From NCBI GenBank assembly GCA_003521625.1, contig DPHV01000002.1, positions 316 to 30,969 of the forward strand: a stretch of DNA of 30,654 nt. The letters run 5' to 3'. Origin of the DNA: Ruminococcus sp. Its GTDB lineage: Bacteria; Bacillota; Clostridia; Oscillospirales; Acutalibacteraceae. Made by a program: the position numbers and the translations under genes. Numbering within the stretch: position 1 is the stretch's first letter; every line of letters starts with the position of its first letter. The notes below the pieces were generated by a model. That model worked only from the letters and a program-made list of their open reading frames with translations. It searched no databases and had not been told where the DNA came from. This document shows positions 15,999 through 23,929 of the stretch, piece after piece.

Positions 15999-16703
15999 TT
16001 AATCTCTTCTGCTTCTTGCGATTACAATAAGTCTTAAAAGCTGCATAATTGCAGTAAGTGCAGAGGCAACATAGGTCATTGCCGCCGCCTGAAGTGTGCG
16101 TTTTGCGCCTGTATATTCATCACCGTATAGCAAATCCGATTCTCTGATACATTCAAGTGCCCTTTTTGACGCATTGAACTCAACAGGCAGTGTTGCTATT
16201 GTGAACAGCACGGACAACGAAAACAGGACAATTCCGATATAAAGTAGGACAAAGCCCACTTTTGCGGTGAAAACAAGTCCGAGCAGAATTAAAATCCAGC
16301 TTAACTGTGAGCCGATTTTTGCCATAGGCAGGATAATACCTCTGATTTTATTCGGCAGATAACCTACAGCGTGCTGAACTGCGTGTCCAGCTTCGTGACA
16401 GGCTACGCCGACTGCGGCAACGGAATTGCTGTTGTAAACCGTATCTGAAAGTCTTATAACATTCGTTCTCGGGTCGAAGTGGTCGGTCATACTGCCTGAT
16501 ACGTGTTCAATCCTCACGCCTGTAACTCCGTTCTGACGAAGTACATATTCAGCCGCCTGTGCGCCAGTTATATTGCGTGAATTTCTGATTTTTGAATATT
16601 TAGAAAAGGTTGACTGCACTTTAACCTGACAAATCAGCGTAATTATTATGCAGGGCACAATAAAAACAAGATATGTCCAGTCAAAGCCGTAGAAGAATCC
16701 CAT
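15999..16703 (-). CDS. YugP family zinc metallopeptidase, membrane protein
   Basis: 234 residues of the PF04298 family (YugP). The zinc motif HEAGHA is at 103-108. There is an N-terminal membrane helix (about 10-30), hydrophobic segments around 130-180 and one near the C-terminus (TAIMQLLRLIVIA). FDPRTNVIRLSD before the active site is typical. The physiological substrate is unknown. The ATG has AGGAGG 7 bp upstream, overlapping the end of fmt, 2 bp away. This gene is often inserted between fmt and rsmB in clostridia; Bacillus has it elsewhere. Confidence 0.92.
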   Translation of the reverse strand: MGFFYGFDWTYLVFIVPCIIITLICQVKVQSTFSKYSKIRNSRNITGAQAAEYVLRQNGVTGVRIEHVSGSMTDHFDPRTNVIRLSDTVYNSNSVAAVGVACHEAGHAVQHAVGYLPNKIRGIILPMAKIGSQLSWILILLGLVFTAKVGFVLLYIGIVLFSLSVLFTIATLPVEFNASKRALECIRESDLLYGDEYTGAKRTLQAAAMTYVASALTAIMQLLRLIVIARSRRD

Positions 16704-16705
16704 AT

Positions 16706-17632
16706 TTAGTCCTCCTGTCCGATAATATCGCCGATTTCAAGCTTGTGTCCTGCAAGGAAAGCATCGGCTGTCATACGCTTTTTGCCCTCGGGCTGAAGCT
16801 CAAGAATTTCAACGGACTTGTCACCGCAGCCGACTACAAGCGGTTTTGTTGAAATAACCTCTCCGTTTGTTCCGCTTTTGGGGCAAAGCCTTGTGGAATA
16901 AACCTTCACATTCTTTCCGCAGATTTTGGTTGTTGCAACAGGCCAGGGATTAAGTCCTCTAACCTTGTTATGAACTTCCAAAGCGGATTTTGAAAAATCA
17001 ATCGGGCAAAGCGATTTATCAATCTTTGAAGTGTGAGTTGCAAGGCTTTCGTCCTGCTTTTTAGGAGTAATTTCGCCTTTTTCAAGAGCGGAAAGTGTTT
17101 TTAAAATAAGCTTGCCGCCAAGCTCTGCAAGTCTGTCGAAAAGCTCGCCCGACGTTTCATTCTCTCCGATTTCCGTTTCCTCGGTGAGCAGAATGTCGCC
17201 TGTGTCAAGTCCGACGTCCATAAGCATTGTTGTAATTCCCGTTACCTTGTCACCGTTTAAAACAGACTGCTGAATCGGTGCGGCTCCTCTGTATTTTGGG
17301 AGAAGTGAGCCGTGAATGTTTACACAGCCGAATTTCGGAGCATCAAGCACTGCTTTGGGAAGAATTTTTCCGTATGCGGCAACAACAATTACATCGGGGT
17401 TGTATTTGTTAATTATTTCAAGCGCATCACCGTTTTTCATCGACTCGGGCTGATAAACGGGAATATCAAGCGACTGTGCGCACACCTTTACGTCGGGAGG
17501 AGTTAAGACCATCTTTCTTCCCCTCGGCTTATCGGGCTGGGTAAATACTGCGCATACCTCGTGCTCGGAAGAAGCGAGAGATTTCAATGCAGGAACTGCA
17601 AAATCAGGAGTTCCCATATAGATTATTTTCAT
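16706..17632 (-). CDS. fmt: Methionyl-tRNA formyltransferase
   Basis: 308 residues. It formylates initiator Met-tRNA using 10-formyl-THF. The catalytic N-domain shows MGTPDFAVPAL, TQPDKPRGR, VNIHGSLLPKYRGAAPIQ (Asn105, His107) and DVGLDTGDIL with the third catalytic residue Asp143. The C-terminal OB domain that binds tRNA is present (LNPWPVATT...). The ATG has GAAGGT upstream. It lies 12 bp after def, so formylation and deformylation enzymes are co-expressed. Confidence 0.97.
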   Translation of the reverse strand: MKIIYMGTPDFAVPALKSLASSEHEVCAVFTQPDKPRGRKMVLTPPDVKVCAQSLDIPVYQPESMKNGDALEIINKYNPDVIVVAAYGKILPKAVLDAPKFGCVNIHGSLLPKYRGAAPIQQSVLNGDKVTGITTMLMDVGLDTGDILLTEETEIGENETSGELFDRLAELGGKLILKTLSALEKGEITPKKQDESLATHTSKIDKSLCPIDFSKSALEVHNKVRGLNPWPVATTKICGKNVKVYSTRLCPKSGTNGEVISTKPLVVGCGDKSVEILELQPEGKKRMTADAFLAGHKLEIGDIIGQED

Positions 17633-17644
17633 ATATTTTACCTT

Positions 17645-18121
17645 CTATATATTCAGCTTTTCAATTTCCTGAGGGGTCAACATTCTGATTGCTTTTTCTT
17701 TGAAAATGATGCCCTCAAGGTGGTCAAGCTCGTGGCAAAAAGCCTTTGCAAGCAATTCTCTGCCCTCAATTGTAAACTCGTTGCCGTTTCTGTCCTGTGC
17801 CTTGACCTTTACGTAATTTGGTCGGCGTGTGTAACCCCACTCTCCGGGGCACGAAAGACAGCCTTCAAGCGTTTCCTGTTCGCCGCTGTAGGCGATAATT
17901 TTTGGATTTACAAGCTCAATAACACCCTCGCCAATGTCAATTACAACAACTCTGCGGAGTATTCCTACCTGCGGTGCGGCAAGTCCTGCGCCCTGTGCAA
18001 GGTGGAGCGTTTCAATCATATCGTCAATTAAATCGGCAAGCTTGCCGTCAAACTTTTCTACTGTTCTGCATTTTTTAGTGAGGACGCTGTCGCCCTCTTT
18101 TACAATTTGTCTGATTGCCAT
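17645..18121 (-). CDS. def: Peptide deformylase
   Basis: 158 residues, an iron/zinc enzyme that removes the N-formyl group from nascent proteins. The three motifs are GAGLAAPQ (44-51), EGCLSCP (Cys88 ligand) and HELDH (His130, Glu131, His134). The short length and EGCLSCPGEWG segment fit the bacterial type I family. It lies 18 bp after priA and 12 bp before fmt. Confidence 0.97.
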   Translation of the reverse strand: MAIRQIVKEGDSVLTKKCRTVEKFDGKLADLIDDMIETLHLAQGAGLAAPQVGILRRVVVIDIGEGVIELVNPKIIAYSGEQETLEGCLSCPGEWGYTRRPNYVKVKAQDRNGNEFTIEGRELLAKAFCHELDHLEGIIFKEKAIRMLTPQEIEKLNI

Positions 18122-18139
18122 TTGCTTTCCTTTCCTTTG

Positions 18140-20581
18140 TCAGCAGACAAGCGCATTCATATCCGCATAAGCTGTCACACTGCCAAATTCTTTATTTTTA
18201 CCAAATTCGATAAGCAGCGTTGAAAGCAACTTACGGAATTCACGGTTATTTTTGCATTTAATTATAAGTTTATATCTGAATTTATTGCTGACCTTTACAA
18301 CAAGCGCAGGCGAAGGTCCTAAAATTCGGAGCGGAATATTGGGATAATCGCTTTTTGCAAGGCTGATAAACGAGCATAAAAATGCGTTTGCCGCCTTTAA
18401 AGTAAGCGTCTGATTCTCTCCGACAAAGCCGATTAAACAAATATCAGCAAACGGCGGATAAAGCATAGCCTTTCGCACGTTGATTTCTGTATTAAAAAAT
18501 GTATCGTAATCCTGCTTTGCCGCCATTGAAATTATGAGATTGTCGGGTGTATAGGACTGAATGACTGCCATACCCTTGCTGTTTCCCCTGCCGCTTCTTC
18601 CCACAACCTGAGTAAGAAGCGAGAACGAACGCTCGTAGCTTCGGTAGTCGTCAGCATAAAGCATATGGTCGGTGTTGAGCACCCCGACAAGCGTTACATT
18701 CGGAAAATCAAGTCCCTTTGCTACCATCTGCGTACCCACAAGAATATCATATTCGCCGTTTGCAAAAGCAGTTATCATCTTCTCATACGATGATTTTGAA
18801 GAAGTTGCGTCGGTATCCATTCGCAAAATTCTTGCATTCGGGAAAATCTGCGAAATGTCGCTTTCTGCCTTTTGCGTACCTGTTCCTCCGAAGCGCAGTC
18901 CTTTGCTGTGGCAGGTCGGACATTCGTCGGTACAGGGAATTGAATAGCCGCAATAGTGGCACATCATTCTGTTGTTTGCGCTGTGATAAGTAAGCGAAAT
19001 CGAACAGTTCGGGCAACTTACGGACTCTCCGCAAACACGACAGGTAGCAAAGGTGTTGTGCCCCCTGCGGTTGAGCAGAAGAATAGACTGCTTTCCGTGT
19101 TCAAGGTTATAGTTGAGGTTTTCAAGCAATACATCGGAAAATCCTGTTGTGTTGCCGTTTTGCACCTCGATATTCATATCGGCAGTCACAACCTCGGGCA
19201 ATACAGCACTGCCGTAGCGGCTTGAAAGCGTATTGAGGGAATATCTGCCGTTTTTTGCGTAGTAATAGGTTTCAACGCTCGGAGTTGCCGAGCTTAAAAT
19301 TAAGAGTGCGTTGTTTTGAGCACATCTGAATTTTGCAATTTCACGGGCGTGGTAGCGAGGAGAGCTTTCGGATTTGTAACTGTACTCCTGCTCCTCGTCC
19401 ATAATAATAAGTCCGAGGTTTTCAAAGGGGGCAAAAACTGCGCTTCGTGTTCCGATAACGATTTTTGCCAGTCCTTTTTTTACTCTCTTGTATTCGTCAA
19501 GCCTTTCACCGAGTGACAATGCGCTGTGAAAAACGGCGATTTTATCGCCGAAACGCTGTGAAAACTGAGCAACAAACTGCGGTGTAAGGGATATTTCGGG
19601 TACCATTACAATTATTCCCCTGCCGTCGTTTATTACTCGTTCAATCAGCTTAATAAACACGCTTGTTTTGCCCGAGCCTGTAACGCCGTAGAGCAGGCTT
19701 GTGTGCGGCTTTGAATCCTTATACTCGCTGTAAAGCGAATCACAGGCTTTTTGCTGTTCCTTCGAGAGGACAATTTCGGGAATTTCGGAATCTTCACTGC
19801 GCTTTTCAATGCGAAAAACCTCTTCATCGTAAAAATGAATCAGTCCCTTTTTGCAAAGGGAGTCAATTACAGATGAAGAAACTCCTGTAAAATACATAAC
19901 CTCTTTAACCGAAACTCCGCCTGTCATCTCAATCAGCTCATAGACGTTTTTCTGCTTTTCGGTGAGCTTAATTTTGGAAATATCAACATTGGGATTTACT
20001 GCCGCCATTTTTGCAGATGCATCGGAAACCCTGCGAAACGCTTCGTCAGATTTATACAGTGCTCCCTTTTCAACAAGCAAATCAAGCACTTGTGAATCCA
20101 AATAGCCGAAAGCGTCGAGGATTGTATCGGATTTTACAGGCTTTCTCTTTGAAAAAAGGTAATCGTAAATCCGCTGTTCCTCAAAGCTTAATTCGGGCAT
20201 ATTTTCAACAGGCAAATCGTTTGCACCGTAAACGGTGGTAACCTTGTAGTTGATTCCTGCGGGGAGCATTGTTTTTACCGCATCGTAAAGGGTGCAAAAA
20301 TAGTGCTCCTTCATAAACTCGGCTGTCTTAATCATTTCTTCCGACAGCACAGGCTCGTCATCAAGCACACTGATAACGGATTTCAGTCCTTCGGAGTGTG
20401 AATAGCTGACCTCAAAAACAACGCCCTGACGTTTTTTGTTGCCCCTGCCGAACGGCACAAGCACACGTGTTCCGACCTTGCATTGATTTACAAGCCTTTG
20501 CGGAACAAGATAGTCGAACGGCTTATCAAAGGAATAAGCCGTATTTTCAACTGCAATCCTTGCGACTAAATCAGAGCTCAT
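18140..20581 (-). CDS. priA: Primosomal protein N' (replication restart helicase PriA)
   Basis: 813 residues. PriA recognises stalled forks and reloads the replisome. It has an N-terminal 3'-DNA-binding domain, a winged-helix region (about 205-255), the helicase Walker A GVTGSGKT (299-306), Walker B DEEQ (395-398, where many proteobacterial proteins have DEEH) and a two-zinc insertion with Cys514, 517, 523, 526, 541, 544, 554 and 557. VGRSGRG is motif VI. The ATG overlaps the last 11 bp of rpoZ, implying coupling. In Bacillus coaBC lies between rpoZ and priA; it is absent here. Confidence 0.97.
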   Translation of the reverse strand: MSSDLVARIAVENTAYSFDKPFDYLVPQRLVNQCKVGTRVLVPFGRGNKKRQGVVFEVSYSHSEGLKSVISVLDDEPVLSEEMIKTAEFMKEHYFCTLYDAVKTMLPAGINYKVTTVYGANDLPVENMPELSFEEQRIYDYLFSKRKPVKSDTILDAFGYLDSQVLDLLVEKGALYKSDEAFRRVSDASAKMAAVNPNVDISKIKLTEKQKNVYELIEMTGGVSVKEVMYFTGVSSSVIDSLCKKGLIHFYDEEVFRIEKRSEDSEIPEIVLSKEQQKACDSLYSEYKDSKPHTSLLYGVTGSGKTSVFIKLIERVINDGRGIIVMVPEISLTPQFVAQFSQRFGDKIAVFHSALSLGERLDEYKRVKKGLAKIVIGTRSAVFAPFENLGLIIMDEEQEYSYKSESSPRYHAREIAKFRCAQNNALLILSSATPSVETYYYAKNGRYSLNTLSSRYGSAVLPEVVTADMNIEVQNGNTTGFSDVLLENLNYNLEHGKQSILLLNRRGHNTFATCRVCGESVSCPNCSISLTYHSANNRMMCHYCGYSIPCTDECPTCHSKGLRFGGTGTQKAESDISQIFPNARILRMDTDATSSKSSYEKMITAFANGEYDILVGTQMVAKGLDFPNVTLVGVLNTDHMLYADDYRSYERSFSLLTQVVGRSGRGNSKGMAVIQSYTPDNLIISMAAKQDYDTFFNTEINVRKAMLYPPFADICLIGFVGENQTLTLKAANAFLCSFISLAKSDYPNIPLRILGPSPALVVKVSNKFRYKLIIKCKNNREFRKLLSTLLIEFGKNKEFGSVTAYADMNALVC

Positions 20582-20777
20582 CTTCGTCAGGCTCTAAAAG
20601 GTTGATTTCGTGATTTTTGATTTCGTCAATTGCGAGAAGAACAGGCTTTTCTTCTGTAACGGTTTTTTCGTCTTCAAACTGCTGTGTAATCTGTCTTGCT
20701 CTCTTTGATACGCCTACTACAAGAGCGTATTTACTCTGCTTTCCCTCAAATAATTCATCAACGTTTACTCTGTGCAT
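20571..20777 (-). CDS. rpoZ: RNA polymerase omega subunit
   Basis: 68 residues. Omega assists assembly and stability of RNA polymerase through the beta' subunit. YALVVGVSKRARQI and PVLLAIDEI are the conserved helices of the RpoZ family, followed by an acidic tail. The ATG has AAGGAG upstream. It overlaps priA by 11 bp. A 223-bp gap rich in palindromes separates it from gmk, so it may have a separate promoter, although I see no convincing one. Confidence 0.94.
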   Translation of the reverse strand: MHRVNVDELFEGKQSKYALVVGVSKRARQITQQFEDEKTVTEEKPVLLAIDEIKNHEINLLEPDEDEL

Positions 20778-20871
20778 AATAATTCTCCTTAATTCTTCTT
20801 AAAATATTTATCTCTGCCGTGAAAATTAACACGGATATTTAACATAATATTGCTTTGTAATTTTCATGTTC

Positions 20872-20897
20872 GGGACGTCTGGGAAGCCGTCCCCTAC
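20872..20897. repeat. Palindromic intergenic element, copy 1
   Basis: GGGACG and CGTCCC arms (20872-20877 and 20888-20893) with a 10-base loop, followed by CTACG. It lacks a T-tract on either side and resembles the next element and one at the window end. A small GGAAA/TTTCC hairpin follows at 20898-20913. Confidence 0.5.
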
Positions 20898-20955
20898 GGA
20901 AAGGTTTGTTTCCTCTATATCTATGGTTTAATTGGTAAAGTATCATAGCCACTTC

Positions 20956-20980
20956 GGACACGGCACGCCGTGTCCCTACG
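20956..20980. repeat. Palindromic intergenic element, copy 2
   Basis: Near-perfect palindrome with GGACACGGC (20956-20964) and GCCGTGTCC (20967-20975), followed by CTACG. No U-tract, so it is not a standard terminator for gmk. Confidence 0.55.
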
Positions 20981-21000
20981 TCATAGAATAAACATATAGT

Positions 21001-21582
21001 TTATTCTGTTGTATCGGACTTTTCTTTTTTGAGAATATCAAGAATTTCGTCTACTGCGTCTTCGAGCTTGTCGTTTACTACAACGTACTTGTATTTTTCA
21101 CTGCATTCGATTTCTCTTTTAGCCTCGCCGAGTCTTTTAAGGATTGTTTCCTCGTCCTCTGTGCCTCTGCGTCTTAACCTTTTTTCAAGGGTATCAATTG
21201 AAGGAGGAAGTACAAAGATACTCAGAACATCGGGGTACTTCTCCATAATCTGGAGTCCTCCGCAAACCTCGATTTCAAGAAAAACGTCATAGCCCTGACT
21301 GAGCAAATCGTCAACCTGCTGTTTCGGGGTTCCGTAGTAGTTTCCGCAGTATTCTGCGTACTCAAGGTAGCCGTCTTTTTGAATAAGGCTTTCAAACTGT
21401 TCTCTGGTAACAAAGTTATAGTGAACTCCGTCAATCTCGCCTTCTCTGGGCGGACGTGTTGTGTTTGAAACGGAAAGCCTGATGTTCTTATCACGCTTTA
21501 AAAGCTCCTGCATTATCGTTCCTTTACCAACTCCCGAAGAGCCTGTGTACAAAACGAGCATTCCCTTTTTTTTACTGTTCAT
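21001..21582 (-). CDS. gmk: Guanylate kinase
   Basis: 193 residues. It phosphorylates GMP to GDP with ATP. The P-loop is TGSSGVGKGT (13-22), followed by the GMP-binding SNTTRPPREGEIDGVHY and EYAEYCGNYYGTP. The lid segment RLRRRGTEDEE is also present. The start ATG at 21582 overlaps remA by 11 bp and has GAGGAA upstream; a longer open frame to 21648 runs through remA and is not used. A 9-bp AT-rich inverted repeat (20985-21007) spans its stop codon. It is the third gene of the yicC operon. Confidence 0.97.
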   Translation of the reverse strand: MNSKKKGMLVLYTGSSGVGKGTIMQELLKRDKNIRLSVSNTTRPPREGEIDGVHYNFVTREQFESLIQKDGYLEYAEYCGNYYGTPKQQVDDLLSQGYDVFLEIEVCGGLQIMEKYPDVLSIFVLPPSIDTLEKRLRRRGTEDEETILKRLGEAKREIECSEKYKYVVVNDKLEDAVDEILDILKKEKSDTTE

Positions 21583-21829
21583 CCTTTTGTTCCTCGCTTT
21601 CCTCGGTTCTGTTCTGAATTGCCTCGCAGGAAATTGCGGAAAGTACAACGTGGTTGTTGTCGGTAATCAGAACAGATTTGCACTTTCTTCCGCAGGTTGC
21701 GTCAATCAACATTCCGTCTGCCTTTGCCTCCTGAACAATTCGCTTTACGGGAGCGGAAACGGGCGCAACTACTGCAACAAGCTTATCGGAGCTTACAAGA
21801 TTTCCGAAACCGATATTGATAAGTTTCAT
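21572..21829 (-). CDS. remA: Extracellular matrix regulatory protein RemA (DUF370)
   Basis: 85 residues. RemA is a small DNA-binding activator of biofilm matrix and osmoprotection genes in Bacillus. The sequence MKLINIGFGN, VAPVSAPVKR and LIDATCGRKCKSVLI are the conserved strands of the family. The C-terminal tail is acidic. The position between yicC and gmk is conserved across Firmicutes. It overlaps gmk by 11 bp. Its target genes in this organism cannot be told from the window. Confidence 0.93.
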   Translation of the reverse strand: MKLINIGFGNLVSSDKLVAVVAPVSAPVKRIVQEAKADGMLIDATCGRKCKSVLITDNNHVVLSAISCEAIQNRTEESEEQKDEQ

Positions 21830-21855
21830 ATTTACCCCTTATTTCCTGAAAATTC

Positions 21856-22740
21856 TTACTCGATATTCTGAACCTGTTCACGGATTTTTTCAATCTCACT
21901 CTTGATGTCAACTACCTTGTGAGCAAGAACAGCGTCCTGAACCTTTGAGCCGATTGTGTTTGCCTCACGGTTCATCTCCTGAATTATAAAGTCAATTTTT
22001 CTGCCGACAGGTTCGTCGTACTCGAGGAACTTATTAAGCTGTTCAAAATGACTTCTTAATCTTACGGTTTCTTCCGCTACGGCTACCTTATCGGAGAATA
22101 CGGCAACCTCGGTTAGAACTCTCTGCTCGTCAATTTCGACCTCGTAGTCCTCAAGCGTCTGCTTGATTCTCTCAAGCAAACGCCCCTCATATTCAGCAAC
22201 GGTCTGCGGAGAACGCTCCTCAATTTCGCCTACGATTGAGAGAATTGTGTTTGCTCTGCTTAAAATGTCGGTTTTCATCTTCTCGCCCTCGGTTTCACGC
22301 ATCGCAATGAATGAATCAAGAGCAGTTTTTGCAACCGAGAGAACGTCGTTTGTTATCTGTTCCTCGTCCTCGGCAGGCTTGTGAACTGTGAATACATCGG
22401 GAAAACGTGAGAGCGAAACAACGGTTACGTCGTTTTCAACGCCGTAGGTATCGCTGATTTCTTTCATTGCGTTGAGGTAACCCGATACAAGCTGATGATT
22501 TACAGTTACCTCGGAGGGAGCTTCGTCGTTTGCACCTATGGTAACAAACATATCAATTTTTCCTCTTGACACTCTTGAATTAACATAGCTTTTCAGTTTA
22601 TCATCAAGAAAGCCGTAACCCCTTGGCGTACGGCAGGAAAATTCAAAGTAACGGTGATTTACGCTTTTAATTTCAACGGTGATTTCTCTGCCGTTGATTT
22701 CAGCTTCGCACCGACCGAATCCGGTCATTGACTTAATCAT
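21856..22740 (-). CDS. YicC/YloC family endoribonuclease
   Basis: 294 residues. The N-terminal MIKSMTGFGRCE and C-terminal QEMNREANTIGSK signatures are those of the YicC family, shown in other bacteria to be endoribonucleases. I use the ATG at 22740 with AGGAAG 7 bp upstream; six in-frame codons before it would abolish that spacing. It is the first gene of the long operon ending at thiN and is transcribed from the promoter at 22802-22830, divergent from yebC. Confidence 0.93.
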   Translation of the reverse strand: MIKSMTGFGRCEAEINGREITVEIKSVNHRYFEFSCRTPRGYGFLDDKLKSYVNSRVSRGKIDMFVTIGANDEAPSEVTVNHQLVSGYLNAMKEISDTYGVENDVTVVSLSRFPDVFTVHKPAEDEEQITNDVLSVAKTALDSFIAMRETEGEKMKTDILSRANTILSIVGEIEERSPQTVAEYEGRLLERIKQTLEDYEVEIDEQRVLTEVAVFSDKVAVAEETVRLRSHFEQLNKFLEYDEPVGRKIDFIIQEMNREANTIGSKVQDAVLAHKVVDIKSEIEKIREQVQNIE

Positions 22741-22801
22741 TTTTCTACTTCCTTTCAAAACTTCATTTTATTTTTAAAAATCACTTTTCATATAATAGAG
22801 T

Positions 22802-22830
22802 ATTATACCACTATTATAATGTTTTGACAA
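22802..22830 (-). promoter_or_regulatory. Promoter of the yicC-thiN operon
   Basis: On the minus strand TTGTCA (22825-22830), 17-bp spacer, TATAAT (22802-22807), with a leader of about 55 nt. A near-consensus sigma-A promoter. Confidence 0.75.
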
Positions 22831-22833
22831 TGG

Positions 22834-22857
22834 AGTTATTACAAAACTGTAATAACT
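22834..22857. promoter_or_regulatory. Perfect inverted repeat between the yicC and yebC promoters (candidate operator)
   Basis: AGTTATTACA (22834-22843) and TGTAATAACT (22848-22857) separated by four bases. It sits directly upstream of the yicC -35 and 7 bp upstream of the yebC -35. A T-run follows on the plus strand, so a terminator-like hairpin is an alternative reading, but no gene ends here. Confidence 0.6.
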
Positions 22858-22864
22858 TTTTTTA

Positions 22865-22894
22865 TTTACAGACTACAAATGCTTGTGATATACT
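22865..22894 (+). promoter_or_regulatory. Promoter of yebC
   Basis: TTTACA (22865-22870), 18-bp spacer, TATACT (22889-22894) with TGA immediately before it (extended -10). Confidence 0.6.
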
Positions 22895-22934
22895 TATAAA
22901 GATAGATTTACTTTATTAAAAAGGAATGAATTTT

Positions 22935-23669
22935 ATGTCAGGACATAACAAATGGAGTACAATTAAACAGAAAAAAGGTAAAAACGACGCCGCAAGAGCA
23001 AAGGTTTTTACTAAAATCGGCAGAGAGCTTATTGTTGCAATCAAAGAGGGCGGCAGTGCTGACCCGAGCGTAAACTCAAAGCTCAAGGACTGTATTGCAA
23101 AGGCAAAGGCTGCAAATGTACCGAACGACAACATTGAGCGTATTATTAAGAAGGCAGCCAACGACAACGATTCCACAAACTACGAGGCTGTTACATATGA
23201 GGGCTACGGTCCCAGCGGCGTTGCTGTAATTGTTGAGGCACTCACCGACAACCGCAACAGAACAGCAGGTGAAGTAAGACACTACTTCGATAAATTCGGC
23301 GGCAATATGGGTACACAGGGCTGTGTAAGCTTTATGTTCTCACAGAAGGGCGTTCTTGTTATTGAGCGTGAAGAGCTTGAAAAGGACGAGGACACCGTTA
23401 TGAGCGACGCTCTTGAATGCGGTGCAGCTGACTTTGAGGCTGACGAGGACGTATTCACAATCTACACCGAACCTGAGGACTTTGGCGCAGTAAGAGATGA
23501 CCTTGAAAAGTTAGGTTATTCCTTTGTTTCGGCAGAGCTTGAAATGGTACCGAGCACCTACACAAAGCTTGAGGACGAAGAAACTGCAACAAAGATGCAG
23601 AAGATGCTTGATATGTTCGAGGATAACGACGATATTCAGAACGTATGGCACAACTGGGAAATGGATTAA
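22935..23669 (+). CDS. yebC: YebC/PmpR family regulatory protein
   Basis: 244 residues. The N-terminus MSGHNKWSTIKQKKGKNDAARAKVFTK is the family hallmark; GGSADPSVN, NVPNDNIERIIKK and YEGYGPSGVAVIVE follow. YebC proteins were described as transcription regulators, and more recently a YebC paralogue has been linked to translation of proline stretches; which applies here is open. The ATG at 22935 has AAGGA nine bases upstream; the ATG at 22926 would lie on top of the SD. It is a single-gene unit with its own promoter and terminator. Confidence 0.95.
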   Translation: MSGHNKWSTIKQKKGKNDAARAKVFTKIGRELIVAIKEGGSADPSVNSKLKDCIAKAKAANVPNDNIERIIKKAANDNDSTNYEAVTYEGYGPSGVAVIVEALTDNRNRTAGEVRHYFDKFGGNMGTQGCVSFMFSQKGVLVIEREELEKDEDTVMSDALECGAADFEADEDVFTIYTEPEDFGAVRDDLEKLGYSFVSAELEMVPSTYTKLEDEETATKMQKMLDMFEDNDDIQNVWHNWEMD

Positions 23670-23688
23670 GAGAATCACTTTTTATGAT

Positions 23689-23726
23689 AAAACCGCCTTC
23701 CGATTGCGAAAGGCGGTTTTTTGTTT
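23689..23726. terminator. Bidirectional terminator between yebC and the FTR-like gene
   Basis: An 11-bp stem, AAAACCGCCTT (23689-23699) with its complement (23710-23720), then TTGTTTG on the plus strand; TTTT follows on the minus strand. Confidence 0.85.
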
Positions 23727-23727
23727 G

Positions 23728-23925
23728 TTATTTTTTCTTGTAGTACATAAGACAATGGCAATAGCCCTCAAATTCAGGGTCGGCTATTTTGTGCTTAAAA
23801 TCCTCGCACATACATTTTGTTGCTTCACTTTTCACAAGCATACTCGGGCAGTACCCTCCTGTCCTTTTTAATCCTTCCCTGACGTAATTTACTATTGCTT
23901 TGTCTTCGTTAAGAAGGATTTTCAC
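23728..23925 (-). CDS. Ferredoxin-thioredoxin reductase catalytic-subunit-like protein
   Basis: 65 residues, similar to the catalytic (beta) subunit of ferredoxin:thioredoxin reductase, a [4Fe-4S] protein that reduces thioredoxin disulfides. The family pattern is CPC...CPC...CHC. Here it reads CPS (Cys26, Ser28), CMC (Cys38, Cys40) and CHC (Cys56, Cys58). The four positions corresponding to cluster ligands (26, 38, 40, 56) are Cys, as is Cys58, the partner of the redox disulfide, but its mate is Ser28. The spacing is shorter between motifs one and two, and longer between two and three, than in plant FTR. The start is GTG, with AGGTGA overlapping the trxA stop; the gap is 4 bp. Being downstream of trxA supports a thioredoxin link. 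Activity of this variant is uncertain. Confidence 0.75.
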   Translation of the reverse strand: MKILLNEDKAIVNYVREGLKRTGGYCPSMLVKSEATKCMCEDFKHKIADPEFEGYCHCLMYYKKK

Positions 23926-23929
23926 TGTA

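Noticed and set aside
18140..20581. PriA Walker B reading DEEQ rather than DEEH as a loss of helicase function
   Set aside because: The acidic residues that coordinate Mg are kept, and as far as I recall DEEQ occurs in other clostridial PriA proteins.
23524..23871. A 115-codon plus-strand frame running past the yebC stop
   Set aside because: It runs through the yebC terminator and the antisense of the FTR-like gene; it has no family features.
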